A stretch of DNA of 64,000 nt from Anastrepha obliqua (Eukaryota; Arthropoda; Insecta; Diptera; Tephritidae). The notes below the pieces were generated by a model. The model saw nothing but the letters and a program-made list of their open reading frames with translations. It made no database searches and was not told the DNA's origin. Of this stretch, positions 21,793 to 32,489 are shown in pieces (positions within the stretch are counted from its first letter, which is position 1; every line of letters starts with the position of its first letter). The translations under genes were made by a program, and so were the position numbers. The stretch covers positions 47,270,501-47,334,500 of the forward strand of contig NC_072896.1 in the NCBI RefSeq assembly GCF_027943255.1, in the 5' to 3' direction.

Positions 21793-22370
21793 ATATTCAT
21801 CAAGCGCTCAGCCCAATTTATGGTATTCAGCGATGAGGCCCATTTTTGGCTTAATGGCACGTCAATAAGCAAAATTGCCCTATTTGGGCTGAAGAGCAAT
21901 CCGAACCATTCAAGAACAACCATTACATCCATTGAAAACAACCATTTGGTGCGGCCTATGGGCTGGAGAATCACTGGCCCATATTTCAAAGACGAGACTG
22001 GCGCCAATGTAACAGTGAAGGGGGTACTTGCCATACAGCCCGTGAAATAATAAATTTACTGCGTCGTCTTTTCGATGAACGATTTATCTCTCGTGTCGGA
22101 CTAGTGGATTGACCACCAAGGTCATGTGATATCACACTTTTGGACTTTTATTTGTGGGGGCATGTAAAGTTTAAACGCTTTGTGGATAAACCAGCTTCGA
22201 TTGCGGCATTGGAAGCCAGAAGTATCGCTGGCTAACTCATCACCTCCCACCGGAGATGTTTCGATGTTCCACTGGAGTAATTGCCAGACGCAGCAGAATA
22301 AAACCACACGCGATTACAAGAACCTTGTGAATGCGAATTGTGAAGAGAAAATGGATTGGCGCAGATAAGT
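21793..22370 (+). pseudogene. Tc1/mariner-type transposase fragment (DDE_3-like)
   Basis: ORF 21820-22050 encodes MVFSDEAHFWLNGTSISKIA (first catalytic D) and GWRITGPYFKDETGANVTVKG. After a deletion of the second-aspartate segment, another frame gives FISRVGLVDPP-like and SCDITLLDFYLWGHVKFKRF (third D in the D-x-x-L-D region) and DKPASIAALEA. The same protein family appears at 3538, 25790, 52310, 54725 and 57110. Confidence 0.7.
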
Positions 22371-23408
22371 AGTTTTATGCACATTTTCCATATCACAAGA
22401 GATTCCGCACAATATTTCTGTTAAATATTCATGTTAAAATATTTTGAACCTTTGATCGATTTAATTAAAATATCAAGAACACAAAACCAAAATCTTTTCC
22501 AACAGCTCCTACTCTTATGTTGTTTCAGTATCTTGGATGCGCATGGGCTATCTTTTCGCTAAACAAAACAAGTCACTACTTACTTTTGCATAACGACCAG
22601 GAAGCAGACACTTTTTTCTTTGCACTTTTTTCGTATATTCGGGTAATCTTCGACCACCAAGTCTTTAACACTGATTTGCAAGCCGTTGACCGATGGTCGC
22701 TGACCACCAATGAACAATCAACAATCACCAACTATCATCTATAGGTCACCGCCCACTTATTCAACATAGCGATTAACCACTATAAGTAGCTCAGCCATCC
22801 AATAATCAAGCCTCCTACATGCATGAAGGCAGTCACACACACACACCTACAAGCGTACGCGTAATTCCTCACGCGATCACATCGAACAAATGCATCAGTG
22901 GTCTGCTCTGTTTCAAGTCAGAATTTTGGTTTTAAGTTTTTGAATTCGTAAAAACCAGCTCTACATTGAATGCTACATAACAACTTACACATATACGCAT
23001 ATGGATGTATGCATGTACGAGTATATGTATCATGCCTATTTATGTATGTATGTATGTATGTATGAATGCGTATGCCTAACATGCGTAACAATTTATCGAA
23101 AACTTGAACTTGAACTACCATCGAATAAGGAAAGCGGAATTAATATGCAAACACGTAATAAATTGTTGTATCTATAATTATGTAGGTATGCGTGCAGGTA
23201 TGTATGTATGTACTGACCGCACTATAAAATTGGTCTTAAAGACAAAGAAGACAATGCCCGATAAATTTGAAATGGGAAATTTTCTCATGCCAAGCAACTA
23301 AGTGCCATTTATTTGTCATTTCGTACCTTTAATCGCGGTGTGAAAAACCCCAGATTGTTTGTAGTTCTGCACATATCAAAACTTCTATCCGGGTATTGAG
23401 AATAGGTA
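22371..23408. other. Unassigned sequence with TATG microsatellites
   Basis: Repeated TATG/CATA at about 23041-23064 and 23190-23212. No coding feature supported. Confidence 0.4.
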
Positions 23409-24184
23409 GGTATGTAGGTGAAATGGTTGAAGTGCCAGTCTGACACTCCTCAAGTAGCACTGAAGTGCCATTTTGATACCATTATGAAACCGCCAACAGG
23501 CAGATTTCTACAACCAGCCAAAGCTATTGATATAATGGAGAAGATTGATGGGATTTAGGTTGGCGCACTGCCCCCGGCTGTCGAAGAAAGGAGCATCCAG
23601 TGACCTTAATCATCTAGCTGCCAAACCCGGACATGTACAGAGAAAGTGCTCAACAGTCTGCTTCTCTGAAAGGTGCACACAGCTTCTGCAATGGAGGCTA
23701 AATGGTAACCCAGTCCAGTAACCGGTAAACGCAACTACGAGTTTGGAAATTGAATGGCGAGTAGTCCAAAGGACTTTCTGAGTCCTTTGTATATCGTTTT
23801 GAGACCAAAGGGCTTTCGAAATAGCACACGAAGAAATGGAGCTCCATCTTTTCTGCGCTTTACTGAGAAATAATTTGTGCAACTGTCAGGGGGATGCCGA
23901 TGACCGGGTAGGAGGCCTCTGAGACCAATTCCGTCCCCTTTCTGGCAAGCTCATCAGCAATTTCATTTCCCTCTATGCTCCTATTCCCTGGCACACCCAA
24001 GAGATTTGATCTCCTCCTTACAGGAGTTTACTAATTTCGTTCTGCACCATGGCATCGTCAGAGTCTTGATCGCGGCTTGACTATCGGAGAAAATGTTAAT
24101 ATCTCCCTCGCTCCCGCGTTCCCTAAGCATTTTGCATGCCTGCAGGAACGCAAAGACTTCTCCTTGAAAAACACTAGCAGCATT
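23409..24184 (-). mobile_element. LINE 3' portion (family B), minus strand
   Basis: On the minus strand 24200-23880 encodes PNAASVFQGEVFAFLQACKM (E), NIFSDSQAAIKTLT (D) and GNEIADELARKGTELVS (D), an RNase H domain with its acidic residues. 23882-23610 encodes LPFSLHCRSCVHLSEKQTVE and HFLCTCPGLAAR, the C-terminal knuckle. The 3' UTR runs to 23409. The plus-strand copy at 52739-53249 has the same C-terminus and 3' UTR, including ACTTCAACCATTTCACCTAC, so both ends are defined by comparison. Stops and shifts occur between the two domains. Confidence 0.8.
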
Positions 24185-25135
24185 CGGCAGTTTAAAGGAG
24201 ATAGATTGGCTGATTTAGAAAAACGCATGGCCGCCGCTTTAGCGCTCAGACTTAATAGTATGGCACTATGGAAGACCCGGTGGCTCGGACACGCGTTTAA
24301 CTACGTACTATGAGTAGTTATAATGAAGAAATCTACTATTCTTTCTCTAACGCCACCTTCAACAGGCTCTTCAAGACTAACATCCGTCAAAAAAGAGAGT
24401 GGCAAACTCAAAGACCATGGAGAAGGGGAAAACAAAGTAGGATATGAAGTTTTTTCAAAAGAATTAGAACTGGAATTATCTGTCGGACTGTAGCGTCTAC
24501 CAGACAGAAGTCTTCGCCACAACTTGGTAACTATGTACCTTAACACACACGCCGTAACAAAAACTACGATGAATGTCTTCTCGGTCAGCCAGGTGGCCAT
24601 CAAATCAATAGAAGCAGTTATACTACGATCAAAAGTTGCTCAGGAGTGCCTGGTAGGTCTAAATAATATTAGCACCGTCTTCAAGGTCAGTCTTATATGA
24701 GTTCCGGGACATAGAGGTATTGAAGGAAATTGCAAGGCCGATGAGGTAGCCAGAAAACCGATAGGCCTCAAATAGATAAGAAAAGTGCAGGAGAATTGCT
24801 CAACTTCTCAAGAGAGAACATCTCGAAAGTCGTGGCTTCAGTCACCGGTCATTAGCTCTTAGGTTGGCACTCTCCTAGGCTAAGAGTATTTTCTCGTGAA
24901 TACTGTAGAAGTTGTAAAGACGAGAAAAAGGAAGAAACAATAGAACATTTCCGCTGTAATTGGTTTTAGGAAAATACGCTTTCGACTCTCTTACGGAATT
25001 ATCCGGTGTTGGAATAAAACATATCCTACGCTTCATAAGAGCGTCTAAATGGTTCTATGATGAATAATCACTGACCACTAAGCTTGGTGTAAGTGAGCTG
25101 GCTATTCTAAACCGACTCGGATAAGTTAAGTTAGC
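24185..25135 (+). mobile_element. LINE 3' portion with RNase H, plus strand
   Basis: Begins with LEKRMAAALALRLNSMALWK, a linker seen between RT and RNase H in RNase H-bearing LINEs. It continues VGYEVFSKELELELSVGL, VFSVSQVAIKSIEA (SDSQ with the aspartate lost), VPGHRGIEGNCKADEVARK, and YCRSCKDEKKEETIEHFRC (knuckle). It lies head to head with the family B LINE and ends in a palindromic sequence at 25116-25160. Confidence 0.7.
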
Positions 25136-25160
25136 TTTTGCTAACTTATCCGAGTATAGT
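25116..25160. repeat. Imperfect palindrome
   Basis: ACTCGGATAAGTTA at about 25116 is followed within 10 bases by its complement TAACTTATCCGAGT (to about 25156). The palindrome sits at the 3' end of the LINE. Confidence 0.6.
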
Positions 25161-25670
25161 GTGCTTTAATTCATTTGAATGTGTAGTTTATGTATATAGG
25201 TTCATCAAAATGCTTCTTATAGTCCCTGCAATATTTTTTTTTGTCACGTGTCATAATTTTATAATATTCCATTTCAAGCCATAGAAAAGCGTTCCGTTTT
25301 CCCCCATTTTTCAAGTAATATTAGGGTCGCTATCAGCATCAGGAAAAATTTATTAGATTCAGGATATCTATTAATTAACGAAAATAAGAATATAACATAT
25401 ATCGAAAAGGCGAATATCGATATTTCAAAGTTCTCTTCGATATTCGGCACTGCGGTACTTCTGCTTTCTCCATCAATCTTTGTCTGGGTGGTAGCTTAAG
25501 ATTCAAAAGAGTGTACCCAAGCACAAACTTTACCAACTGGCAAGCTTTAGAAATATACTATTTCGCAGATGGATGTAATTGGTAGCTAAAAGTAGTAGTA
25601 TTATTATTATGTACGGATTCAGCACTGCGACCTGAAGGATCTATTGTAACCCCTTATTGGATTCATTCTA

Positions 25671-26987
25671 CAGGGTGGCTGATGAATTTTGCTACATTAA
25701 GAAACTCAAATAACTTTTTTTTTAGTGTATGGAATTCATTTATTTTTTTTTTTTCAAGTTGAAGGTCATTAAATTTTATTAAATGTAGCTTAACTAGTTT
25801 TAAAAATAATTGAATTTAAATGCCCCCCATGCTCGTTGACACAAGTGCGGCATCTTAGTAAAAAGTTGTTCATTGCTGCTTTGAGAGTTGCGACAGGAAT
25901 AGCCGCAATTGTTGCCCGAATGGATTGTTTTAGTTCATCCAATTTGTTGGCTTTGTTTTATAAACTTCTTGTTTACATAAACCCCACAAGAAAAAGTCAG
26001 GTGGAGTAAGGTCAGGCGACCTGGGGGGCCAACGAAATTCGGAGTTTCTTGAAATCAGTTTATTGGGAAATTTTCGTCGCAACTCTGTCATAACAGTCTG
26101 GGCTATGTGAGACGTTGCCCCATCTTGTTGAAACCACACAGAGTTGAAAGGAATTCTCTTTCGGCGTAGTTCTGGATAGAAAAATTCTTTCAGCATTTTC
26201 AAATAACGGTCTCCAGTAACCGTAACGGTGCGACCATTTTCTTCAAAAAAATAAGGCCCGACAATACAGCGTGAAGAAACCGCACACCACACTGTCACGC
26301 GAAGAGGATGCAATTCCGTCTCGTGGAGTATCTGTGGGTTAGAAGTACTCCATATTCGACAATTTTGTTTGTTCACATTGCCGTTTAAATCGAAATGGGC
26401 CTCATCAGACATGAAAAGGCAGTTTAACATGTTTTGGTCTTCTTCCACCATTTGCAGGATCTTCTGGCAAAATTCCAAGCGAATCGGCAAGTCTGCTGCA
26501 TTCAGTTTGTTAACCATTTGAATTTTGTAGGGAAATAAGTCCAAATCTTTGTGCATTATTGTTTGCAAAGACTGTCGGCTGACACCAAGTTGAGCAGATA
26601 AGCTTCTTGTTGAAACCCTTGGATTGCTTTGTATAGCTGCAGCTACAGCAGCGATCGTTTCCTCCGTCCGAACTGGTGGGTTTCGATGATAAGGCCTTCT
26701 TGCGACTGTTCCTTGCTCAGCAAAATTATTCACCAGTCTCATTATGGTCCATCTGCTCGGGGGATCGCCGCCAAACATCCGCCTGTACTCTCTCTGTACC
26801 AAAACTACGGACTCCAGTGCGTGATAGCGGCGGACTATCCAAATTCTTGTTTGCGTGTCCCAGTTATCCATTTTAATAAATTTTAAAGATCAATCTGCAA
26901 ATTAAAACAAAAATGGAACAGATAACTTAAAAAGAAAAAAAGTTATTCAATTTTTTTTTGGTAGCGGCTTTCATCAGCCACCCGTAT
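25671..26987 (-). mobile_element. Tc1/mariner-type transposon, about 1.3 kb, near-intact
   Basis: Terminal inverted repeats: left CAGGGTGGCTGATGAATTTT from about 25672, right (reverse-complemented) ACGGGTGGCTGATGAAAGCC from about 26986. The interior is almost filled by one transposase gene on the minus strand. It sits in the 3' UTR of a minus-strand LINE; the sequence on either side matches the contiguous sequence at 1380-1510. Confidence 0.85.
25790..26871 (-). pseudogene. Transposase (DDE_3 type), one frameshift
   Basis: The ATG at 26871 opens 313 codons: an N-terminal helix-turn-helix (MDNWDTQTRIWIVRRYHALE...VQREYRRMFGGDPPSRWTIM), a second one (STRSLSAQLGVSRQSLQTIM), then LFMSDEAHFDLNGNVNKQN (first D), VWFQQDGATSHIAQTVM (second D) and RWPPRSPDLTPPDFFLWGL (third D). 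A single-base loss near 25935 ends the frame at WMN. The alternative frame continues KLDELKQSIRATIAAIP and ends GHLNSIIFKTS at 25790. Complete length would be about 360 residues. All catalytic residues are present, so this is the best-preserved member of this family in the window. Confidence 0.88.
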
Positions 26988-27327
26988 TTCTCGTAGCTTA
27001 CCTTCCTCAATTAATTGTAGTATTTCTCCTATTTTATTGAGTTTTATTTCCTCTTCTGGTAAAATGTGTTTACCCTCGTGCTTTTTTGCATCTTCATCTT
27101 CCTCCCAAGAGAACTTGTAAGTTCCATTGCCGCAAATTGTTATTTAGTAAGATGGTAATTCAATCTACAATGCCCTGTTGGAGGTACTGTAATGATTCTA
27201 AAATTATTCTTATATTATTCCTAACAGCCTTTAAATCGATTTAGCCTAAAAGTACCTATCATTGATTTTGATTGCGATAAACTCGATAGATTGTCCTTTG
27301 TCTTTCCTTCACGACTTGAATAAGGGA

Positions 27328-27560
27328 GGATAAGTTCTTCTTCTTCATTTTCTTGTTTAACGCGATAACCGCTTAAGCAATTTGGACCGAGTTTAGCAAA
27401 GCGCGCCAAGTGAAGCCAAGTCCCTCTCCCCCTGATCGTTCTGAGATTTCTAAGGAGCCCTTCCTGTTCCAAAATTCCGAAAACCTTCCGTAAAATCTTT
27501 CTCTCAAACACTCCTTTTTTTAAATCAAAAATGTCAGAAACATCAACAAAGGTGCCATCA
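27328..27560 (-). mobile_element. RTE-like LINE 3' end, minus strand
   Basis: The minus strand encodes GVFERKILRKVFGILEQEGL, then LHLARFAKLGPNCLSGYRVK and the Glu-rich ENEEEE tail. The same tail repeat recurs near 48888, 54477 and 60665, showing that those short repeats are the 3' ends of this LINE. Confidence 0.65.
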
Positions 27561-27599
27561 CACCAGTGGTATGTGGGGCACGCTCCCACTAACCCTATA

Positions 27600-27960
27600 A
27601 CATTCCTCCCTTCTCGGCTGATTCCACCCTGAAACTACTAAAAGCAATTCCATAAAGGTGGAGCCGTGTTTATGCCTTTTAGATACACCAGGTACCTGCG
27701 TGCAGGTTCCTCTCTTAATTGCGTAATTGGGGTTATACGTATTGGATTCGTCTTGAGACTTTACCTCACGCGTTCGTGTTTGTCGTCTGTTCGTGAATAC
27801 AGTCATCCTTACAGGAGATCTGTTTCAAAATGGCTTCTTTGGGCGACGCATCTAGGCATCTCTTGGGTATTCGATATCGGTCGCATTCGCTTTTCCCTCA
27901 AATATTCCTAGGGATGCCTCATCGGACATTGTCATCGTTCAAGCTTCTGCGCCTTTGAGC
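27600..27960. other. Unassigned block
   Basis: An 82-codon minus-strand frame (27558-27806, TVFTNRRQTRTREVKSQDES) overlaps an 81-codon plus-strand frame. Neither has a recognisable domain. It may be part of a LINE ORF1 or another element. Confidence 0.3.
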
Positions 27961-28931
27961 CTTGTAGAGTATTAGTTTTATCCGTCGAGGGGGCCCTTGT
28001 TGGCAAGAGAAATTCTCCATTGAATTTCAAGACTGAGAGGAGAAGTTACCCTTCCCCGAACAACACAATAGCTCTGAGCCTATAAACGGACAGGTCGCCC
28101 TTTCCTGAATAATTGATCTGCCATTTCATCCCCAGTGATTCTTATGTGCCCAGGAACCATTAGGATACGTATCTAATTGTTCTGGCCTAAGATATTCAGC
28201 CAATCAAGACATTCCAAGAGAGCCTTAATTGGTGCCTGGCTATCAATAAAGATAGCTGTGCTTCTATTACGTAGACTTCCGCGTGAAATATACTTATAAT
28301 TTGTCTAGCGCTTCTGAATATCTTTCACCGGTCCGCAGTCAGCTGGATGCAGGGGTCTTTCTCTGTGAGCGATCTTTCCGGGTTTGACAAAACTGAACAT
28401 CGCCAGCATCATGCCCCATGGCATTGAGAGCTCAGAGGTTAGTTCAGCAAGTACTATGTATCAAACTTCCTGCGATTTTGATGAACGCCTGAGGCAATGT
28501 TACCTTGGGTTGCCCTCCCTTGGGATTGGATATGAATGTGAAGAGACGTGAATTCTAGAAGAACCTCCATTGATGCCGGCTTCTGTTATGTATACACTCG
28601 CAAGCCCTTGTGCCCTTGTTACTTGTTATTGTTTTTATGAGTCTTTGCTTCGACGTGCGATTCTCCCAGACTACTGCCCCGTAGGAAATCATAGGTTTGA
28701 TTATAGGCGTGCAGATCCATCGCAGTAATTTTAGTGTACGTACATCCCCAACTTTTTCCTGCAATCGATATACACGTCATGAATATTGTAATATTTAGTG
28801 CATAACATAATAATTAGAGAAACTCTCATTACTATCTAGCCACCCTTTACCATTAAGTTTCATTTTAATGCAGCTATTCAAAATCAAGCATATCGACTTA
28901 GTTATAATGAAGCAGTTGCTAATGGAAATTA

Positions 28932-31150
28932 CAGTAGAAGCCCGATAAGTGCAATACCGATAACTGCAATTTCGCGGAAAGTACAATTCGATTTTGAGTC
29001 CATAGAAAACTCGAAAAGAGCAATAAAAAATTGCAATTTTCGGGCGCAAAAGAATTCTTGTTCGAAGAAATTTTTTACTTAATACGGCAATGTAGTTGCG
29101 TTCATCACGCGCGAAGACACAGCTTTATAGCTATGCACAGTTATGGTTCTCGGAATTATTGCGACCAAAAACACTGTTCTCACGCTTTGTGATTTTTGAT
29201 TTTAACAAATAACTGTAAAATTGTAGCGCTGATATCATAAAATATGGCATCGAATCGTTTGTGACATTCAACACGCGTTAGTTTTAAGCTGGTTCTTGAG
29301 AGTAAAACAATCGTTTGGAGTTTGAATCATTTTTTTTTTTGCTTTCATCAAATAAAATCATGGGAAAAGTGAAAAAGAATCTACATTTTCTTACATTGAA
29401 AGAAAGAGATGAGATTCTCCAAAAAATTGAAAAAGGCGTTAAACAACGAGATCTTGCATTCGAATACAAAGTTGATTGCGCAACGATTTGCCGAATAAAA
29501 AAACAGTCCCGTTCATTAAAAGATAATGCATACAATTCATTTTCACTTGGAAATAAACGGAAAACTTTGCGGTTTGGCAATCATCCAGAGCTCGAGAAGC
29601 GTTTGTACCAGTTTTTCATGAATCAGCGGCGACGAAATGCTCCTGTTTCTAGCTTGATATTGAAAAGCAAAGCATTAAAAATATTTGATGAAATAAAAAA
29701 GGATGGAGAACAATTCAGTGCAAGTGATGGATGGTTTTCGCGATTCAAGAAACGCTTCGGACTTCGCTACTTGACTGTGACTGGTGAATCATTATCTTGT
29801 GATCCAGAAGCCATTGAGCCATTTAAGGAAAAATTGACGGCGAAAATCGCTGAAAAAGGATATGTAACATCACAAATATATAATGCTGATGAAACGGGGC
29901 TCTTTTGGAAACTTTTGCCAAATAAAACCTACGTTTCGAAAGATGAAAAGAGTGCTCCAGGCAACAAAGTTTCAAAAGATCGAATCAGTGTTCTTTTGTG
30001 TACAAATGGTGATGGCAGCCACAAAATAAAACCATTAACGATCGGCAAATCTATGAATCCGCGTTGTTTTAAAAATTTTCGTCTACCGGTGAATTATGCT
30101 AGCAACAAGACTGCTTGGATGACGCGGGATATTTTCAAAAAGTGGTTCTTTGATAATTTTGTCGAAGAAGTGAAAAAATTCGCCAAAGAAAATGATGTTC
30201 CACCCAAAGCATTACTCTTGCTGGATCAAGCCCCATCTCATCCGCCCGAAGAAGAATTAGTTTGTGGTGAGATCGAAGTGATGTATTTTCCGGCCAATTA
30301 CACAGCGATTTTACAGCCAATGGATCAAGGTGTTATTAACTTGACAAAAATTCAATACAAAACATTGCTAATGGAAACCATAATTAGTGAAAAAGATTCT
30401 TCATTACATGAACTATTGAAGAAAATTGATTTGAAAACCGCCGTGATCATGTTGAGCCAAGCATGGGGGGAAATTGCTCCCTGAAACGATCGCTAAATGC
30501 TGGAAAAGCGTATTGGGTACAAGCCCAACAGTTGACGCGATTATTGAATCTAATCCAGACGATATGCCATTTGATATCGAAATTGACGACCCCCTTCTTG
30601 TTGGAGGATTACAACGGTTAAATGAGATGGTCGAAAACTATGTGGGTGAAGCAGACACAGATGAAATCCGCAATTGGGTTTTGGAATTAAGAATAGATGA
30701 AGGTGATAGTGAAGCCAATGAACCCGAAGATACTACTCAAGAAGAAACAACCGAAAAAGTCCAGCATTAATCGATTTTTGGCTGTGTCAATACAATTTTG
30801 AAATGGGGTGATCAGATCGCTTGTTTGCATGATATCCGATCAAAAGCACTTGAAAAGTGTTACGAGAAAACGCAATCGAAAATAACAAAGTTTTTCCAAA
30901 AAAAATACTTGAATTTTGGAGCACACACTCATATGTCCTTCCGCATTGATCTCTTTGTATTAATTTCAATAAATATGTGTTAATTTTTCTTGAATACCGA
31001 CCTTTTGAGCTCATTAATTGCATTGAACAGAGTTAAAATATTTTTCCCTAGGTTTTCCTCGATCCACAGGAGAAATTCGCAAAAGTGCAATTTTTCGCTA
31101 AGTGCAATCATTGCTGAAATTTTCCAATTGTACTTATCGGGCTTCTACTG
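28932..31150 (+). mobile_element. pogo/Tigger-like transposon, 2.2 kb
   Basis: Ends CAGTAGAAGCCCGATAAGTG (from 28932) and, on the opposite strand, CAGTAGAAGCCCGATAAGTA (from 31150); both are flanked by TA (28930-28931 and 31151-31152). 2219 bp in total. The subterminal GTGCAAT/GTACAAT motifs repeat inside each end (28940-29000 and 31080-31135). Single transposase gene on the plus strand. Confidence 0.92.
29360..30770 (+). pseudogene. pogo/Tigger-like transposase, one frameshift
   Basis: Start MGKVKKNLHFLTLKERDEIL at 29360; the upstream ATG at 29315 adds a Phe-rich leader and is less likely. Domains in order: CENP-B-type helix-turn-helix (QRDLAFEYKVDCATICRIKK, about residues 30-55), second HTH (SALKIF-like region to DGWFSRFKKRFGLR, about 70-140), DDE_1 catalytic domain with YNADETGLFWKLLP (first D), LLLLDQAPSHPPEEE (second D, usually DNAPSHP) and LQPMDQGVI (third D). 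One extra G in a six-G run near 30468 shifts the frame; the +1 frame resumes LPETIAKCWKSVLG and runs through an acidic tail to 30770. About 470 residues if joined. Only this lesion is visible. Confidence 0.9.
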
Positions 31151-31152
31151 TA

Positions 31153-32489
31153 CTTTCTTGCCTACCCAACTCACATACATATAATATATTATATTATATG
31201 TAAATCCTATGCCCGCATTTCACCAAGCAGCTCACAGTAAGAAATTATTACCCAAATTTGCCAATTACTAACAACTTTTTTCTTCCTTCTAGCATCCAGG
31301 GTCGCACAATTGAAACCACTTCATTTTATAACCTTTTCAAGTCTATATTAATTAAGTTAGTACCGCTAAGCTGTTGTTGAAAAAACACACTTTCTAATGA
31401 CTTTCAAACAAATAAATGCAAGTGAATGAGTTAGAAGGTCTTGCGAGTGACAGCGAAAGGCACGTTTTTGTAACGATTGTCAGGTGCAGGCAACAAAAAC
31501 AATGCAACAGTTTTAGAATCATTTCTTTGATACTTAGTGAGATCGAGCTGGCAAATATTGTAGTTGTATAGTCACTTTGTAAGGTTAAGTAGAAAAACAC
31601 GTTTGCAATGACAAATGATAAAATCAGCGCTCACATAGATCCATAGGAATGCATGTGTGCTTATAAAAAACAAATCAGACATTGACAATGAAATTCGTAA
31701 ATGATTTTTAGGAACGCATTTTAGTCTGGTATCTTTTTTATTTCACTTCTGGGCTATTCCGTATTAGCGGTACTTTTGTATAATTTTATTTATAAAAACT
31801 AAACAGTATAGGGTGACCAGAAGGAAATTAAAGTTGCCAGTGGCGAGCCATTCCGGTATGCAGAGCCGACTGTTGTGAGAATGTCTGTTCTTACATTGGC
31901 AAACGTACTTTTAATTGTTAACAGGTCGTTTAAAAGTTAGCTGTGTTTACTTTATGGTACTTTATGCTGTGGTATGCAGTTTTATTTATAAATTGTAAGT
32001 TTAGCAATCGATCATACATTCACATTTTCTTAGATTCAAACTCATTCGCAAGCACACAGGTCTTCCAACAGTGACGCCTAAGTGTCAGTAGTGATTACAT
32101 CCTAGAAGATACCTTTTTTAATGTTATCTTTGGCATTTGTCAATAGGCAGGTGTAGCGCGTTCTATCGCTAAAATAAAAAAATAATAAATTAATTAAAAT
32201 TAAAATTTAAGAACAACAAATCGAACATATCGCGGAATTCGTGATTTTTTGTGTAGAAATAATGAATGAATCGGCAATTTATAGATAGGTGAAAAAATTT
32301 CAATAAATGGGTTTTGTCGAGGATATAAAATGGACTGACAGGCCAAAACTTACTTCTTGTTATTGATTTCTTTCTATTTGACGATTTGTGATTTACAACT
32401 CAAAAAATAAACAATCTGACGGTTGGAAAACTGCTACTCATAAAAAGATTTGTGAAAGCAATTGGCATCCTTACCTTGTGTTACCTTTT
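31153..32489. other. Unassigned AT-rich sequence
   Basis: No element ends, motifs or long frames were recognised between the pogo-like transposon and the tandem array. Confidence 0.4.

Larger units (their letters stand above)
25619..28764 (-). mobile_element. LINE family A, minus strand, broken by several insertions
   Basis: Reading down the minus strand: LKLLRWICTPIIKPMISYGA and VVWENRTSKQR (RT thumb, 28764-28555), SWDIRITGDEMADQLF (RNase H final motif, near 28100), a degraded C-terminal knuckle near 27120, and the 3' UTR (27080-26988 and 25670-25619). The 3' UTR is split by the transposon at 25671-26987. An RTE-like LINE tail lies at 27328-27560. An unassigned block at 27600-27960 separates the RNase H and knuckle parts. 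The flanks of the transposon match 1380-1510, which gives the uninterrupted sequence. Confidence 0.65.
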
